Shown here: positions 35,441 to 48,937 of the stretch, piece by piece | Numbering within the stretch: position 1 is the stretch's first letter | Layout of the letters: each line of letters starts with the position of its first letter | Assembly (NCBI RefSeq): GCF_015832195.1 | Contig: NC_052045.1 | Span: forward strand, 372,001-436,000 | DNA: 64,000 nt | Origin: Motacilla alba alba | Taxonomy: Eukaryota > Chordata > Aves > Passeriformes > Motacillidae | Direction of reading: 5' to 3' | Notes under the pieces: generated by a model | What the model was told of the DNA's origin: nothing | What the model saw: only the letters and a program-made list of their open reading frames with translations | The model's database searches: none | Position numbers and translations under genes: made by a program

Positions 35441-36984
35441 GGAAATGTGAAACAAAACAGAAGTTCATTTTGAAATATAATTGATTCATTAAACCATTTA
35501 CCAATGCTTCATTTTAGTGCATGGAAATATATCTTCCCGTATTTCCTACAGATGTCACAGTTATTTAAGGATATTCCTGCAGCCTGACTTTAACAAAAGA
35601 ATAAAACTCATGTGATGGGTTCATGAGAAGCTGGGTCTCAGGTCTTTATCTGCCTCATCCTGGGAGAAGTTACAGAGCTCGCTGGAACTGTCTGAAAATG
35701 GGACCATTTAAAAATATTTGGCTTATTTGTTAAAAGAGCCCAAAATCTTTCAAAATAACTGTCTTTCTATGCAAACACATCTGTACAATCATCTTCTTTG
35801 TAGTAGCTGCTCTTCAAAATGTGTTAAAAATTATACAAATATTTTTGGGATTCTCTGAAGTGAACTTGGGCTGTTGCTGGAATTCCTCATTCACTTTTCC
35901 AGATAAAAATTTTTCTGTGTGGTGACATCACTCAAAACTTTGCTGCATTGTTTCCCATGTAGTTCTCCCTGGTGTTTGTGCCACCCTGATGATATCAGTG
36001 AAGAGCCTCTGCTTCTCAAACTGAGAAGAGGCTGAGAGAAATGAAATACTGCCCTCAGTTTAGGAGCTCCTTGGACCTGGGTGAAGTCAAGCAAACAATT
36101 TGACTTATTTTCCTTAGCCACGTCTCTCTGCAATACAACTATTACCTTATTCACAGAAGTTTCTGTGTCTAAGATAGTTATCTGAGATGGGGTGGGGTTG
36201 CTTGCTGGTGTTTTTGTTTAGTTTTTGGGGTTTTTTCCTTTGTTTGAAGTAAAAGAGTAGCAGCTTTTAGTGACTGCTTTAACAAAAAGAGCCCACTGTC
36301 TTTTGCAGAAAAACAGGATCCATGTGTTCTCTGGTCTTCTAGGATGGGCTGAAAAATGCAATAGGAATTTGTGGATATAAATAATAATAAAACCAATTCT
36401 CCCTCATTTTATAGGATACAGAAAGAGGCTTTACATAGAACTTCCATTATGTTCCTAATTAACCATCAGAATTTTTTATCTTTCTGTTTTTAACCAAAAG
36501 CTGTTTCTCACAGCTTTTGTGATAGATATGAGATGATATCTATGAGATAGAGAGAAAGAAAGAATAGAGATGGTGAGGATGTGGCCAAATGATGAATATT
36601 TAGAAAACTGTCCTTTGGAATCACTAATTAAACTAGGTTCAAATGCCAAAATGTGGATGCAAACCTAAACTTGGAAAGTTTCATCTCAAAGTTTGGAAGA
36701 ACCTTTTTTCCCCAGTCTCATCTGCTTAGAACACATTGGTCATAAGTTTCCATTAGGAAGCATTTGGATTAATATCTGGCTTTCTAATCATGTGCTTGGA
36801 AAGACAGCTTTTGTTGCTTTTCCAGAGAACTTCCCAAGTGTGCAGTAAAATGTGTGCTTTTCCAAAAAAATATCCTGAATAGAGTGATGTCTGGTGAATT
36901 GCATTTTTGTTTTTCTATCACTAGAGTTTGAGGGCTTAGGTTTTTTGGTTTTTTTTTAATTTTCTGGTAATGAAGTTCCATTCA
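35441..36984. other. AT-rich unique sequence
   Basis: No gene seen. A GA-rich low-complexity patch (GATAGATATGAGATGATATC onward) lies at 36519-36570. A T-rich run near 36941-36958 abuts the 3' (left) side of the minus-oriented CR1. Confidence 0.5.
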
Positions 36985-37340
36985 AGTGGAAGAATATTTG
37001 ATGTTGGAAGAGGTCTCTGGAGATCATGCCATCCAACATCCCTGCTCAAAGGAGGGTAAATTGGAGCAGGTCGCCCAGGATCATGTCCAGTTGGGTTTGG
37101 AATATCTCCAAGGATGAGGAGAGTTCTCTTGTTTAGGTGTCCTGTTCCAGTGATCAATCACTCTTACATAAAGATTTCTTATGTTTAAATGATATCTGCT
37201 GTATTTTAGACATTGATGTATTTGAAAGACACTGCCTGTCTTTCTTTCACTAGACACCATGGAGAAGAGTCTGGCTCTGTCCTTTCCTCCTCCCTTCCAT
37301 TTATAAAAACAGGTAAGATCCCAGTTCTCTCTGCTTTTTC
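36985..37340 (-). mobile_element. CR1 LINE 3' fragment (minus orientation)
   Basis: Read on the plus strand the CR1 3' region appears reversed: TTGGAAGAGGTCTCTGGAGA, TCATGCCATCCAACATCCC, TGCTCAAAGGAGGGTAAATT, GGAGCAGGTCGCCCAGGATC, ATGTCCAGTTGGGTTTGGAA, TATCTCCAAGGATGAGGAGA, CCTGTTCCAGTGATCAATCA, GACACCATGGAGAAGAGTCT and AGGTAAGATCCC. The order is that of CR1 subfamilies with the 'ctctggagatcatctagtccaac' 3' UTR. The 3' terminal motif at the left end is eroded. 5'-truncated and moderately diverged. Confidence 0.93.
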
Positions 37341-37604
37341 AGTCAGGTGCTCCCTTGCAGTTTCTGGGACAATATAGAGGAAAAATACCCATTTTCTGTG
37401 TGCCTGAGAAATCTGTTTCTAAGGGGGCTGGGGAGAGGGGCAGGCGGGGGCCCTGTGCTGGAGCAGATGGTGCTGGGGGAGCTGCTGGTGCCCTTCAGTG
37501 GAGCCTTCGGAGCTGCCTGCACAGGCCGGGTGGGATCAGTCCCCTCTGCACAGAGAGGAGCTCCGGGGCCCTAAGGCAGACCTGAGCAATTGTAATAAGG
37601 AGCA
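37341..37604. other. Unique GC-rising spacer
   Basis: Leads from the CR1 into the 81-87 bp array. It contains a G-rich segment (GGGGCTGGGGAGAGGGGCAG near 37423) with potential for quadruplex formation. No gene seen. Confidence 0.5.
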
Positions 37605-38270
37605 GCCATGGGCATGAGGAGGAAAGGAAGGGCTGCAGTGGAGCTCCTGCTCCTGGCCTGTGCTCATCCCCTCAGCGCTGCTCCTGTCCCAGCCACGGGC
37701 ATGAGGAGGAAAGGAGGGGCTGCAGTGGAGCTCCTGGCCTGTGCTCATCCCCTCAGCGCTGTGCCTGTCCCAGCCACGGGCATGGGGAGGAAAGGAGGGG
37801 CTGCAGTGCAGCTCCTGGCCTGTGCTCATCCCCTCAGCTCCAGCGCTGCTCCTGTCCCAGCCACGGGCATGAGGAGGAAAGGAGGGGCTGCAGTGCAGCT
37901 CCTGGTGCTGTGCTCATCCCCTCAGCGCTGCTCCTGTCCCAGCCACGGGCATGGGGAGGAATGGAGGGGCTGCAGTGGAGCTCCTGGCCTGTGCTCATCC
38001 CCTCAGCACTGCTCCTGTCCCAGCCACGGGCATGGGGAGGAAAGGAGGGGCTGCAGTGGAGCTCCCGGCCTGTGCTCATCCCCTCAGCGCTGCTCCTGTC
38101 CCAGCCACGGGCATGAGGAGGAAAGGAGGGGCTGCAGTGGAGCTCCTGGTGCTGTGCTCATCCCCTCAGCGCTGCTCCTGTCCCAGCCACGGGCATGGGG
38201 AGGAATGGAGGGGCTGCAGTGGAGCTCCTGGTGCTGTGCTCATCCCCTTGGCTCCAGTGCTGCTCCTGTC
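37605..38270. repeat. 81-87 bp minisatellite, eight copies
   Basis: Units start (GCCA[C/T]GGGCATG) at about 37605, 37692, 37773, 37860, 37942, 38023, 38104 and 38186. Each reads GCCACGGGCATGAGGAGGAA, AGGAGGGGCTGCAGTGGAGC, TCCTGGCCTGTGCTCATCCC, CTCAGCGCTGCTCCTGTCCC, A. Small 3-6 bp indels (an extra CTCCTG or CTCCAG, GTGCTG for GCCTG) explain the length range. Most indels preserve phase modulo three, so a 251-codon plus-strand frame stays open; it encodes only the array and is not treated as a gene. The last unit decays at about 38245-38270. Confidence 0.95.
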
Positions 38271-41200
38271 CTGCTGCTCCCTCCCAGCAGCTCGGCTGCC
38301 TCTGCCCACGGGGACTGCCCACCTCATCACAAGGAAGGGGTCACGTATTTGTCTAATCTGTAGCTTTAATGCCCTCCTGGATAGCCCTAAAAGCGATCAA
38401 GCTCTGAGGGGAGGACAGGAGATAGAGCACAAGCCTTCAGGGCCCGCCAGGACCCCTTGCCCCTCGCTGGCATCAGCGAGGCCGGCTCAGGAGCAGCAGT
38501 GACATTTTCTCAGGACAGGATATGAGCGAAGGGCAGAACTTGCTTTTCCCTTGTACTTTCTATTTTCATACACGATTTATTTCTGATTTAAAGTCATTCT
38601 CTGTTTTTTATTCCAGCCTTGACCACATGGCTCCAACTGTTCCCATAACTCCCGTTGCTGATGTTCTAACATGATACAGCCATAAACTGGATCTTTCTTT
38701 TCTTTTCATGTACTTTTTAATTATCTGAAGACTAAACTTTTGAATACCACTTCTCACGCTGGATTTGAGGCTAGAAAGCAAGTTTGCTTATTTAATATTT
38801 GCTTTGATTTGGTGATTAGTCTTTGCTCTTAATTATTTTCACCATTTCCACATGAGTGATCAGGAAATTAACAGCTGTCTCACACTTTCAGCGAGTTAAA
38901 AACAGCCTATGGTATTTCCTTATTGACGTTTTACTTGCCCCTGTGCAGAATGTTTTAAGATGTTGCTTCTCTTGAGTTTACCACCTCACAGCTTGAGTAA
39001 TGTCACAGCTTTTAAAAAAGTTTCCCTTTTGACTTGCCAAGCTGATGAAGACAAGTAAAGTCATCCAGCATAAAAGGTATAAGTGAACAAAACATGAATG
39101 GAAGGTGTGGGTCAAGTTACAATCCAAACAAGGAGAATATTAGAAGCAGTTCTGGAGACTGAGGAGACCAGTCCTGTGGCACACATCTGCCGTGAGAAAT
39201 ACTGCCATCCTGGGATCCTGTGTGGTGTTTACACACTCGTAGCAAATCCTCTGAAAAAAGTGAAAATAGATGGGTTGCTGCTCCTTTTTCCACTGATGTT
39301 TTCCTTTTATCTTTTCATTCCTTTTCAGATGGGTAATGATTGTAAATCGCTGCTTGCCACAGAAAGTGATGTTTTCCAAGAGCAGTTATTTGATTCTTGT
39401 AATATCATTTATTAGTTACATTCAATAAGTGCCCAACCTATGCTCTAAATGCCTTTTAAAAACACACTAATAAACAGGTTTTGATTGCTTTTTGATTGAA
39501 TTGCAGATGATGATGTTGGTACCATCAGCGAGTTAAGGGACTCGGCCTTCCCAGGGAGGCGTTTCCAGCGCAGAGCCCCTCTGCACTCTGGGCCTGCTCC
39601 AGACAGGAGATGAAGATGGGCATGGTGGTGGCTGTCCCTGTGCTCCTGCACTCTTGGGCTTTGGGGCTTTAACAGATTCGCTGCCGATATTTGACTGATC
39701 AGACTGTTGTGACAGAGATCTATTTGTACAGATAGTGAGTGTTGCAGAGCTGGGCCAGAAACTGCTGGGGCTGGTGTAGTTTGTGCTGCTGAGCAAAGGA
39801 AAATGGTGTGCAGCTCTTTTCACTTCATGTACATTTTGTGCATGCTTTGCGATGTGAATCCTGGCAGCTGCATTGGAGTCATCACTAGTTCAGCATGGCT
39901 GACTTTGCAGCATCTGTAGGTGTGCCTCATTTTTGGTGGGTTTGAAGAGAGATTGGTGAAGAACTGAGTGGAGCTCATCGTGATGCTCCTGTCAGGGCTG
40001 GGAAAATGCCCAACAATATCCTGCAAGACCTTTTGCTTAGCCAGCTGTAGAGGGACACAGCAAGAGGGAAAATACGGGAATTCCTCTGCTTTACAGGAGT
40101 GTGTTTGAAAAGGCTCCTGTGCCTTCTCTGAGGCACAAGGCAGCATTTTCTGCTTGGGTGACACAACAGCCCCAGGGTTCTCCAGAAACTGACATCTTTT
40201 GCCCCATGCTGGAGGTCAGAGGGACTCCAGCACAGGCAGAGCACATTCCACAGAGGTGATAATCGCTGGTGTTCTCGGCATGGGGCATGCTAATAGCAAA
40301 ACACTGTGACGGCTGTGGCTCCCTAAACCTTGCAGCTCCTGGAAGGGTACATCAGTTCCAAAGGAGAAGAAATAAAGTACTTTGCGAATGTTACTGCAGA
40401 CAGATTCTCTCTTAGCCAAACCAAGATGCTTTCTTGCGTTTATTTAGTCAGTGTATTAATGCCAGGATGTTGCTTATAAAATCTGTTCCTAGCCAGTTGC
40501 TTCAGCCTAATTGAAAACTGTAAGTAATTTAAAATCAAAGGGAATCTTTGTTTGACTGGCACGAAGCAGAAGGATGAACTGTTAACATCACCCTGTTACA
40601 TCCCCAGCTGGGTGGGAAGGCAGCTTGCACGGGCTGGTGTCTGGGATGGGAGCAGGCTGGTGCTGTAGCTGGGTTGCACTGATAATGCCTCCTAATCCAT
40701 CTTCTGAGCTGGGACGAGAGCATCACACCCTGTCACAGGCTCTAGGTGACACAATACTGTTGCAATTTGTGCTCTTCAGCGAAGGTGACCCTCAGGTAAG
40801 ACCAAACTTTTGCTTTAAGGCTGAAGTTTTAGCTGCATCTCTGACTTGCTGAGAACTGGAAGTGCTGCCTCCCTTCTGATTTAAGGGCTGCTGACTTGCA
40901 CTTCAGATGGTTTGGATGTGACAGCAGAAGGCTCGTACATTCTTACAGCTGCCTTGTCTGGCTGCCGAGCTGGGCTGTAATTGCACTCGTTTTTCAGTGG
41001 TTCAGATGTCAGCTGGGTGTGGGCTGAAGTTCACTGCCACGATTTATTTCAAAGGTTTTCAGAGCTGGGCTTATGGGCCTTATTTAGGTATTGAAGTCAG
41101 TGCAGGTTTTTTTTTTTTTTTTCAGTGTATTTGCAGTTGATTCAAAGATCTGGGGGAACTGTTGGGAGATGTGTGACCTCTGAAGCCTGATTCCGTGCAC

Positions 41201-44200
41201 CTCATGCAGCAGGGCCAGAGGGATTTGCCCTAAAGGTTGGGAAGAGTCTTTCTCTGGGCCAATGCTTGATGCTCCTCGCAGCTTATTACAAGCTGCAGAT
41301 TAGGAACTCTGAGCACTTTTATTTCTAATGTGTTTGGTTTTTTTTTTATTTGACTTGAAAACATTGCTGTGGATGTTCTGACCAGCCACACGACTATTTT
41401 AATTTTTTCCCCCTAAAAGGAAAGGGAGCTTTTAACATGCTCTCATGTGCTCTGATTTACACTAGAAGTTGCAAATCAAGGCTGGTGTGACTCTAATCTA
41501 CTGCTGTGCTCCCCCGGGAGCATCTCTTCAGCAGATGTGGCACGGAAAGATCTGGTGACTCTGCTTGAGGACAGCAATGAATGGCAGCAGAGCTTGTGAT
41601 CTGCTACCAGTCCTTTCTTATTTAGAAATAGTCTTTACAACCATCATAACTGCAAAACACTGTTTTTAAAGAGAGAAACAAATATTCAAAAGACAGACAA
41701 GATAGTCTAATATTAAACAAAAATGAAAGTTATGTTTTATATTTGTCTGTTGAAAATTGTACTCACAACTTTGAAATTCTTTTGAAACAGACAAATCAAT
41801 ATGCCAGGCTAAAGATGATCCTAGAGGTGAACAACTCTGGGGTTTCAGCTGCTGGTTGCATCCCTCACCTCTTCATTTAGGCCAGGAGCCATATACCACA
41901 GCACAACTGGACCTCCTCTGATCAGTACATAAGCATTTTGGTTGGGAAAAAACATCTAAAATTTCAGAGATTTCTAACCATGTTGTGGAAATAGAAGTGA
42001 CAGACTTTTCACATTATTGCTTTTAACTGCTGTGGTGAGAAGTGCCTCCAGAATCAGAGGGCAGAATCTAACACACAACACAGGTTTTGTTTTGTCTTTC
42101 TCTCTTTAAAATTAGATAGTTGCAGGGAATGACTGAAGGAATGCAGATTAATGGAAACAAGCTATGCTGCATGTGGCTTAATGTGCCTGTAGGCTCCTTT
42201 TTGAGGAGCGGGAGCTAAATAAAGTTTGTGCAAACACCAGGTGGAGAAGCCCCCTGCTCCCTTTGGGTGCTGCTCAATGAGTGGCAGGGGTCCTGCAGCC
42301 TCAGTTCCCCTTGGGCTCACCCAGCAGCCCAGGAGCTGCTCAGGGCTCTGCTCTGGTGCTTCTGCCTTGCCCTGATGCTGCCCTACCCAAAGTGAGCTCA
42401 GCAGAGAAGCAGCAGGGTGAGAGCTGTGTGCTGCAGGAGCTGGGATGCTGGAGCAGTGGAGGCGACAGTGGGGGGCTTGGGTAAGGTCTGGGGCTGCTTT
42501 GATTTTTTTTCCTAAGGAGAAAGAGAACTCCCTTTGAAATGGTGTTTTTTTCTCAAAAGGATACTAAAATGCAGCACTATCTCTGTGTGATCAGCAGCCA
42601 CAGTAGCTTTGGTACCAGGTTCTGATGAAAAACATATTCCAGTGCAACTGATCCACTACTAGAAATGGGAATCATATCTCTTCCTAACAGTGGTTTTTCA
42701 TGCCATTTCTGGCTCTGCACAGTATTATCTTGTTTGACAAATACCCTGAGATTGTATGAAATGAATGTATTGTGGAATTTGTGGTGCAGCTCTTAGGAAA
42801 TAAAAAGCATATTGATGCCGCCTCCTTTTGCACATGCAGTGTGCCCAGGATGGACAGAGGGCACAGAGCGTTGGCACGAGCTTCAGACATGCACGTGGAG
42901 CTCAGTCAATGGTCAGTGTTCTGCCTGGAGGGCTGTGTTCCCCTGCACGGTGGTGGGCTGGAAGGAGGGTGCTGTTAGGGAGGCCAGAGTTCCCTCTGCC
43001 CTGCCCAGTGCCCTGCAGGTGGGGTCTGCATTGCTGACAGTCCTCAGCACTCTGCTGGGGCCCCGTGCTGCCCATCCTCTGCTGCCTGGCCTGGCCTCTG
43101 GATGGACTGAATCTTCAAGTTTCAGTTTTCCCCGCTTGCACAGTAACTGTAAGAACATTTACAACAGAAAACTTACTGCTTAATTACTCGACTTGGGAGT
43201 TTTGGAAGAAAAGAACTCTTGCTGTGGTACAGGTCAGTGCCAGCATTCTCCACAGTAACTGTGAACAGATCACCTTGCTGTGTGCAATATCCCCGTGCTC
43301 TAAGTGCAGGTTGTACAAAACACAGATCACTGTGTCAGTCGAATGAGAGTCCAAGTTGGAGAATTTCATCCAGCTAATCGGTTGGTCTTACTCTACTACT
43401 TTTGTGACAAAAGATTATTTTGTATTATTTTATGTGTTTGAAGAACCTAAAAGTAGTTTTGTTACTACGATGTGTAGTGGATGCAAACTTTCCAATGTGA
43501 GTTAGCCTGCCTGGTTTTCAGTGTTTTCTAACAAAACAGAAGGAGGAGATCTTTGTGGATGACTAGAGCTTATCAAGGCTCCTTATAGCTGCCTGAAAGC
43601 AGAGGCAAAAATAGATGTGTTTTCAATCTCTATGTTTATTAATTTTATATTTAATATTTTATTTTTTATTTATCCTCCACATGTAGCTGACTTTGCATAG
43701 CTTGTTATAAAGAATCAGCATTTTGGGGGGTGTTTTTGTTTGTTTTTCTGTTATAAAAATGGTGGTAGTTTAAAGTATTTTCTGAGCCAAAGGTCTTATT
43801 TAACTTTGTGACCTAGGTGCAATTTAAAGTGAATTATGGTATTCTGTGACTTCTTAGATTTTGGCTCACAGTCTTTAGATGCTTTCATTCCCACACCTGC
43901 CATCCATTAGCAGACCTCCTTCTGTGATCTTTCATCATTCAGAATATATGATGATTTTCTTGAACACTTGAGCTAATTGGGAGTGACTCTGGCTTTTAAA
44001 TATATGGCAGTATTTGTAAATAGCAGACGTTGGGCAGGCTTGAAATAAATACAAGCAGTTTGGCAGGAATTGTTAAAAAATGCAGAGCCACTTTCAAATG
44101 GCCTCCAAAAGGGGGCTGTTGTGCACAGGACAGGCCAGGCAGACCCTGTTCCCTGGAGAGCTTGCTGGGAATCCCAAATGCTCTTCAGTACGAGAGAGAT

Positions 44201-45729
44201 CTGCTGATGTCAGTCCCTGTCCTTCAGCCGCCTCCAGGCTTTAATGCAAAGTACACTGGTTATAGTGTTTGAGGAGGGAGCATCATTTCTGTGTGATATA
44301 AATAAATCCCTCCTAATGTGAGGTCCCACTTACTGTGCATCCTGCTCTGCAGAGCAGCCTGAAGAGATGGAAATGGCTTTGGGCCCTGGTATCAAGGGAG
44401 AAGTGAGAGCTCACAAGTCCCACAAAGGTTTTTATGAATTGAAATGACTGCACATGTCCTCTCCTGGTCTTCCTTGTTGTAAGCCAAACCAGATATTCAT
44501 TGTTTTTGTACTTCCTCATAACCTGACTAGAATTTCCACAGTCACAAGAGTGTTCTTTCAGAACCATGAGTAGATGACTTATGATGAGTAAGAAACCCCA
44601 AAATGAAAGCAAGGCATAGTTTTGGTTAGAGCAGTGGTATCAAACTCCGTGTGTTAAAAAATGCAGGAAGAGGTGAACCATAACATCTGTCATCCCTAGG
44701 CAGAAAATTCTGAGTTGAGCGTTGAATTGCATCTGTAACAGAAAAGGACTTTAAAGCTTGAGTGGGAAACAGTGATAAAGGTGTCGTTTTAGCAGTTGTA
44801 TCTATTTGGCCCGTGTCTTCTTGGGGTGCTGGTTTGGGCAGCAGAGGTGGTTATGTGTGCACAAATGAGAGGGGAAGGCACCACCCCAGACCAACCCCAA
44901 ATCCTGGAGGTTCCCCAGGGCAATCCCATCCTTCCAGCCTGGCTCAGCAAGTCCTGGCTGTCCTGTGAGGACAGATGGGACAGCCTGAGGCTGCTTCCTG
45001 TTCTCGAGGTTCTGCAGTCGGGGCAAGTGGAGGTGCCAAATCTGTAACCTTTTATGTCATTGGGATGAACTGTAATGAGTCAAGTCTCTTTCAGGGGAGG
45101 GCAAACTGAGCAGCTCTGTCTGGCTTCCAGCCACTTTTGGCCATGTCAGCTTTTAGGAGAGCAGCTGACAGATCATCCCAGGGCTGTGCTGGGGTAATAG
45201 GAGAGACTCACTGGGTTTGAAGCTTAAGTAACTCATGTATGAAACACTATCTGCATAGCTGAAACCTCAGAGTTGTGATATGATCACTTTGGGCTTGGGA
45301 CTGTGCGAGGAAAACAGCTGTTCTCTGTTTTGTTGGGGGTACTTTGACACATATTTGGGGCAGATCTTAGCAAGTGCGGGACCTGGCGTGCTTTGCGCTG
45401 CTTCCCTTTGGTATTCCTGTCCTGTGCGCTCAGCAGACTTAAAACAAGGCATGCAGATGGGACATCTTCCCCTTTTGCTTGCACATTTCTTTTGCAGCAG
45501 GATGCTGACCAAATGTTATTCAATCTAAAGCACACTGAGAGCTGCATGAGATGATAAAACACTAAGGCTGGGGACACCAGGGGATGGGAGAGCTTGGGCT
45601 GTCTAGAAGATAATCAGCCTCCTTGAGAGGATGCTTCCCTCAGTAACTCTTGTGCTCTGAGTCTAAAGAAAACATGTGCTTCTCTTTCTCTCTCTGTCTT
45701 GCCCTCCCTCTTTGCATGCTTAAAAAAAA
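38271..45729. other. Long unique non-coding desert
   Basis: About 7.5 kb without a recognisable exon, transposon or long array. It includes a T run of 16 at 41107-41122, AT-rich stretches at 38.5-39.1, 41.6-42.1 and 43.4-43.8 kb, and a GC-rich patch at 42.25-43.1 kb where frames up to 123 codons open without domains. The A run near 45723-45735 begins the next block. Any ancient repeat here is too diverged for me to call. Confidence 0.5.
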
Positions 45730-46170
45730 AAAAAAGTAATTGTTAATAGTTTAAAACAGGTTTTAAGCCAAAATTTTTAAGAGCTGCAAACAGACTTATT
45801 GGCAGGCTTTCAGATCTCTCATGGCAATCAAAAGCAGCTGATCCATGTTTTGCAATCTATTTTCAGACTGCCAGAACTTATGACTCAATTAATAAAACAA
45901 ATGTGCCTATCAACTACAGCATAACCCTTTTGACCTTAATGAAGTCCTAAATCTTCAGTGAATTTGTTTCAGGATTTCAAATGTACACACAGCTAATATC
46001 TGCGCTTGTTGCATGATAGTTTATTGCCTTGCCATGCTGCTGGTGCAGGCCTCGCTAAACTCCTGACCCTTGCCTGCACACACCCTTTCCAGATGACCGG
46101 CAATTTGGAAAACCTCATCAGACAAAAGGTCACATTTCTGTGCCCTGTTACTTGATATAACTCTGACTAA
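45730..46170. promoter_or_regulatory. Candidate conserved non-coding block
   Basis: AT-rich, CpG-poor, frame-poor and repeat-free, with closely spaced homeodomain/POU-like words (GTAATTGTTAATAG, CTCAATTAATAAAAC, CTGACTAATTGG). The texture differs from the neutral desert around it and resembles vertebrate developmental enhancers. This is an impression from word content only; alignment across birds would decide. Confidence 0.3.
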
Positions 46171-48937
46171 TTGGCACGCAGGACGGGACAAGCTGCTCCC
46201 ACTCCCAGCGCAGCACAATCGCCGGTGGTGACACGGGAGGCTTTTCCTGGGTGCAGGACCTGTCCCCTCCTCACGGAGCAGGAGGGGGGCAGATCCCATC
46301 TCTGGCCTGGGCATGCTGGCAGGAGGTGTCCGGGGTCTTTGAAGGACAGTGTGCTTGATCCCCAGCTTTGCACAGCTCTCTGAGCACAGTGACCACAGTA
46401 TTTTAAGTCACTGTGAGACTATTCCCTTCAGCTGTGATGTGTCTGGCTTTGCAGCCCAGGCTCCAAATTTCTTTGCCTAGTGGAGATGGGATCTAAGCTT
46501 GGAGACCAGTGCTGGCTTGTGATTATGTACGGAGACAGATGTAGGTCTTGTCATGGGCATTGCAGGCCTTCAGGAAAGGTTATTGACATTTTTAAAAGGT
46601 ACAGAAATGGTGTTAAAAAGGTAGTGATTGGAACATCTTCAAGGTGTGGAGTCAGTAGTGAGTTTTTGTTACTTTCTAAAATAGGATTACAGATTGAGAG
46701 GAAGGTAGAGCTCTTGGGAGGGGTCCTGTCAGCCTCCTTTGCTCTTTAAAACCTAATTCTAGCTATGAGTGCCAGAGTGAAGGGTGAGGAGCATCACTGA
46801 TGCTCTCTGCTGTGTCACCCGGGCCCCGAGGCCGCCAGTGCACAGTGCTGAGGAGCAGAGGCTGGAGCTGGTTCTTGAGATCCAGACAAACTTCCAGCAG
46901 GAGAGGGCACGGGGCTTGGTGCTTCCCCAGCTGCCCCTCAGCCCCTCTGTCCTGTGCCCTGGGGCAGAGCAGTGGCTGCAGGCTCCCTGGGGACAGTCCA
47001 GGAGCAGAGGACTCTGGAGGGGCCGTGCGAGTGTTTGCTCCACAGCTCCCCATGGGGAGGGTTCCTGTGAACTTCTGGAGGACAGCTTAATAACTGAGGA
47101 GTCAACATCAACACAGACTATCAAAATCTGAATTGTAGAGTATCCGTTCCCTCAAGGACTTTAATAAAGGGAAAGGCATTGATTCCCAGGAGAGCTGAGC
47201 AGGCTAGCACAGAAAATTAAGTGTAACAACTGCTCTCTGCACTTTCCTCAGTCTCTTTCTGCTTATGGCAAGTGTTCTCCTCACAAATCTTCCCCCCTAA
47301 CTTTTATGCAAATACATGAAATGGTTCAGCTTGCCAGGGATGCTCACAGCCCACAGTCAGGTAACTCACTGAGCTTTAGTATACATGTATGTGTAGTTTT
47401 CTTGTTTAACCTGTCAGACTGCTTAAAATTACTTTTACAAATACGAATTAGCTTTGTTTTCAGATCATAAGAGCATTTTAATAGTCTGTTAGAGGGGGAG
47501 GAAGGTGATTTAGAGATCGAAGGGGAACCTAAATGAGTTTTAGAACTGAGTTGTTTCATTGTTTTGATTTAAATCTCATTCTTACCTTCATTTTCTGCAT
47601 GGATTGAGTTGAGAGTACAGCTCTCATAGGTTTAAGCAGACCTGGGGAGGTTGGGTGAATTCCACTCTGGTTTAGTCTTCCAGGCTGGCTGAAACCAGCA
47701 GCTTTTGCTGAGGAAGAAGAGGCAGGGCCGTTTCCTGTGGAAATCCTTCTGCATTGCATTCTTCTGGATGATGACACAGGTCCAGCCAGGAGACCTCGTT
47801 GGTGCCCCAGGCAATGGCTCTGCCAGGCAGAAGAGACTCTTCTCCCTTGGTTATCCCTCACTCCCTTCTGGCCAGGCAGGGTGATCCCCTGGCTCAGTGT
47901 GGGGCTGGGAAGGGTGACAAAGCCCCCAGATATCCCCCTTCTGCAAGGGACTTCTCTGGGACTTCCCAGGGCAGAGAGGGGAAAGGCACTGAAGGGCAGA
48001 TCCGCTCCTCATCCTCCTCAGCATCCATCCAGGGGTGTCGCAGGTTTGGGAGAGAGCCAGAGGTGTCCCAGCTGGCCAGAAATGCATCCAAGGACCTGGG
48101 GGAGTTTCTCTTTGGCTGGGCAGGATTTTTTTCATGTTGCTGTTTTGTCCTAAACTGTGAAAACAGCATAAGCAGCAGTGATGGCTCAGCACCCCACAAG
48201 GCCAGGAAACAGGTGGCCTACTCAGCCTGCAGAATTTGTTTCTTTCTGAGAAAAGGGGGGGGAAATGGCAAACTCTTAAATTTCAGAAACATCAAACTTT
48301 TAAGAATCATTATTATAATAATAATTATTATTATAATTTTACTGAAAGAACAGTCTGATATTGAGACAGGAAGAGAGGTTGTTTAGGAGGCAAAAGAAGG
48401 AGATGAACTTACTCTTTTACATTGTTTCCTATGAAAATGAGAACTATGGTTATCCAGTACACATGTGAGATCATACCAGGACTTACTCTTTGTACAAACC
48501 CCACTCCTCCCCTCTTCTCCTCCTCAGTATATTTTGAATGAGAGAACCAAACTGATATTCATTTTAATGAGCCTGGAGTAGTTTCCAAGATACCAGATTT
48601 CCATGTGATTTCTTAAAAAAAAATATGACGTACCGTGTAATTTGATTTGATTCTATATTTATGATGATGTGTATTACTTTTAAAATGCAATAATAAAAGA
48701 AAGTTGAGGCAAAGGTAATTTCTGTGCACATTGAGCACACTGTTTTCCTCGTGTCTCACTGGTTCCTCCCTGGTGAGGAGGGACACGGAGGGACATGGAG
48801 GGACACGCGGGTGGCAGCAGAGGTGGCTCGAGCAACGCCGCCCTTGTGCTGTCCCTGCCTGTCCCTGCCCTGCGGGGACAGCCCGGCTGCGCGTGCCTGT
48901 CCCTCTGTCCCTGCACTTCTGCCTTTGCACTGGTTCG
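46171..48937. other. Unique sequence with minor simple repeats
   Basis: GC-rich patches at 46.2-46.4, 46.8-47.1 and 47.7-48.1 kb keep chance frames open on both strands (up to 195 codons at 47799-48386, ending in an AT-rich tract encoding poly-isoleucine). A TAA/TTA palindromic microsatellite is at 48309-48336. Three tandem GGAGGGACA(C/T) decamers lie at about 48777-48810, shortly before the G-skewed array. No gene is supported. Confidence 0.5.
48309..48336. repeat. Self-complementary TAA/TTA trinucleotide tract
   Basis: About 28 bases alternating from ATTATTATAAT to AATAATTATTATTAT. The TTA and TAA runs are mutually complementary, so the tract can fold back on itself. Short and AT-only. Confidence 0.85.

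Noticed and set aside
47799..48386. 195-codon plus-strand frame
   Set aside because: Runs through a GC-rich patch then a TAA-type microsatellite read as poly-isoleucine. No domain, and opposing frames are also open.
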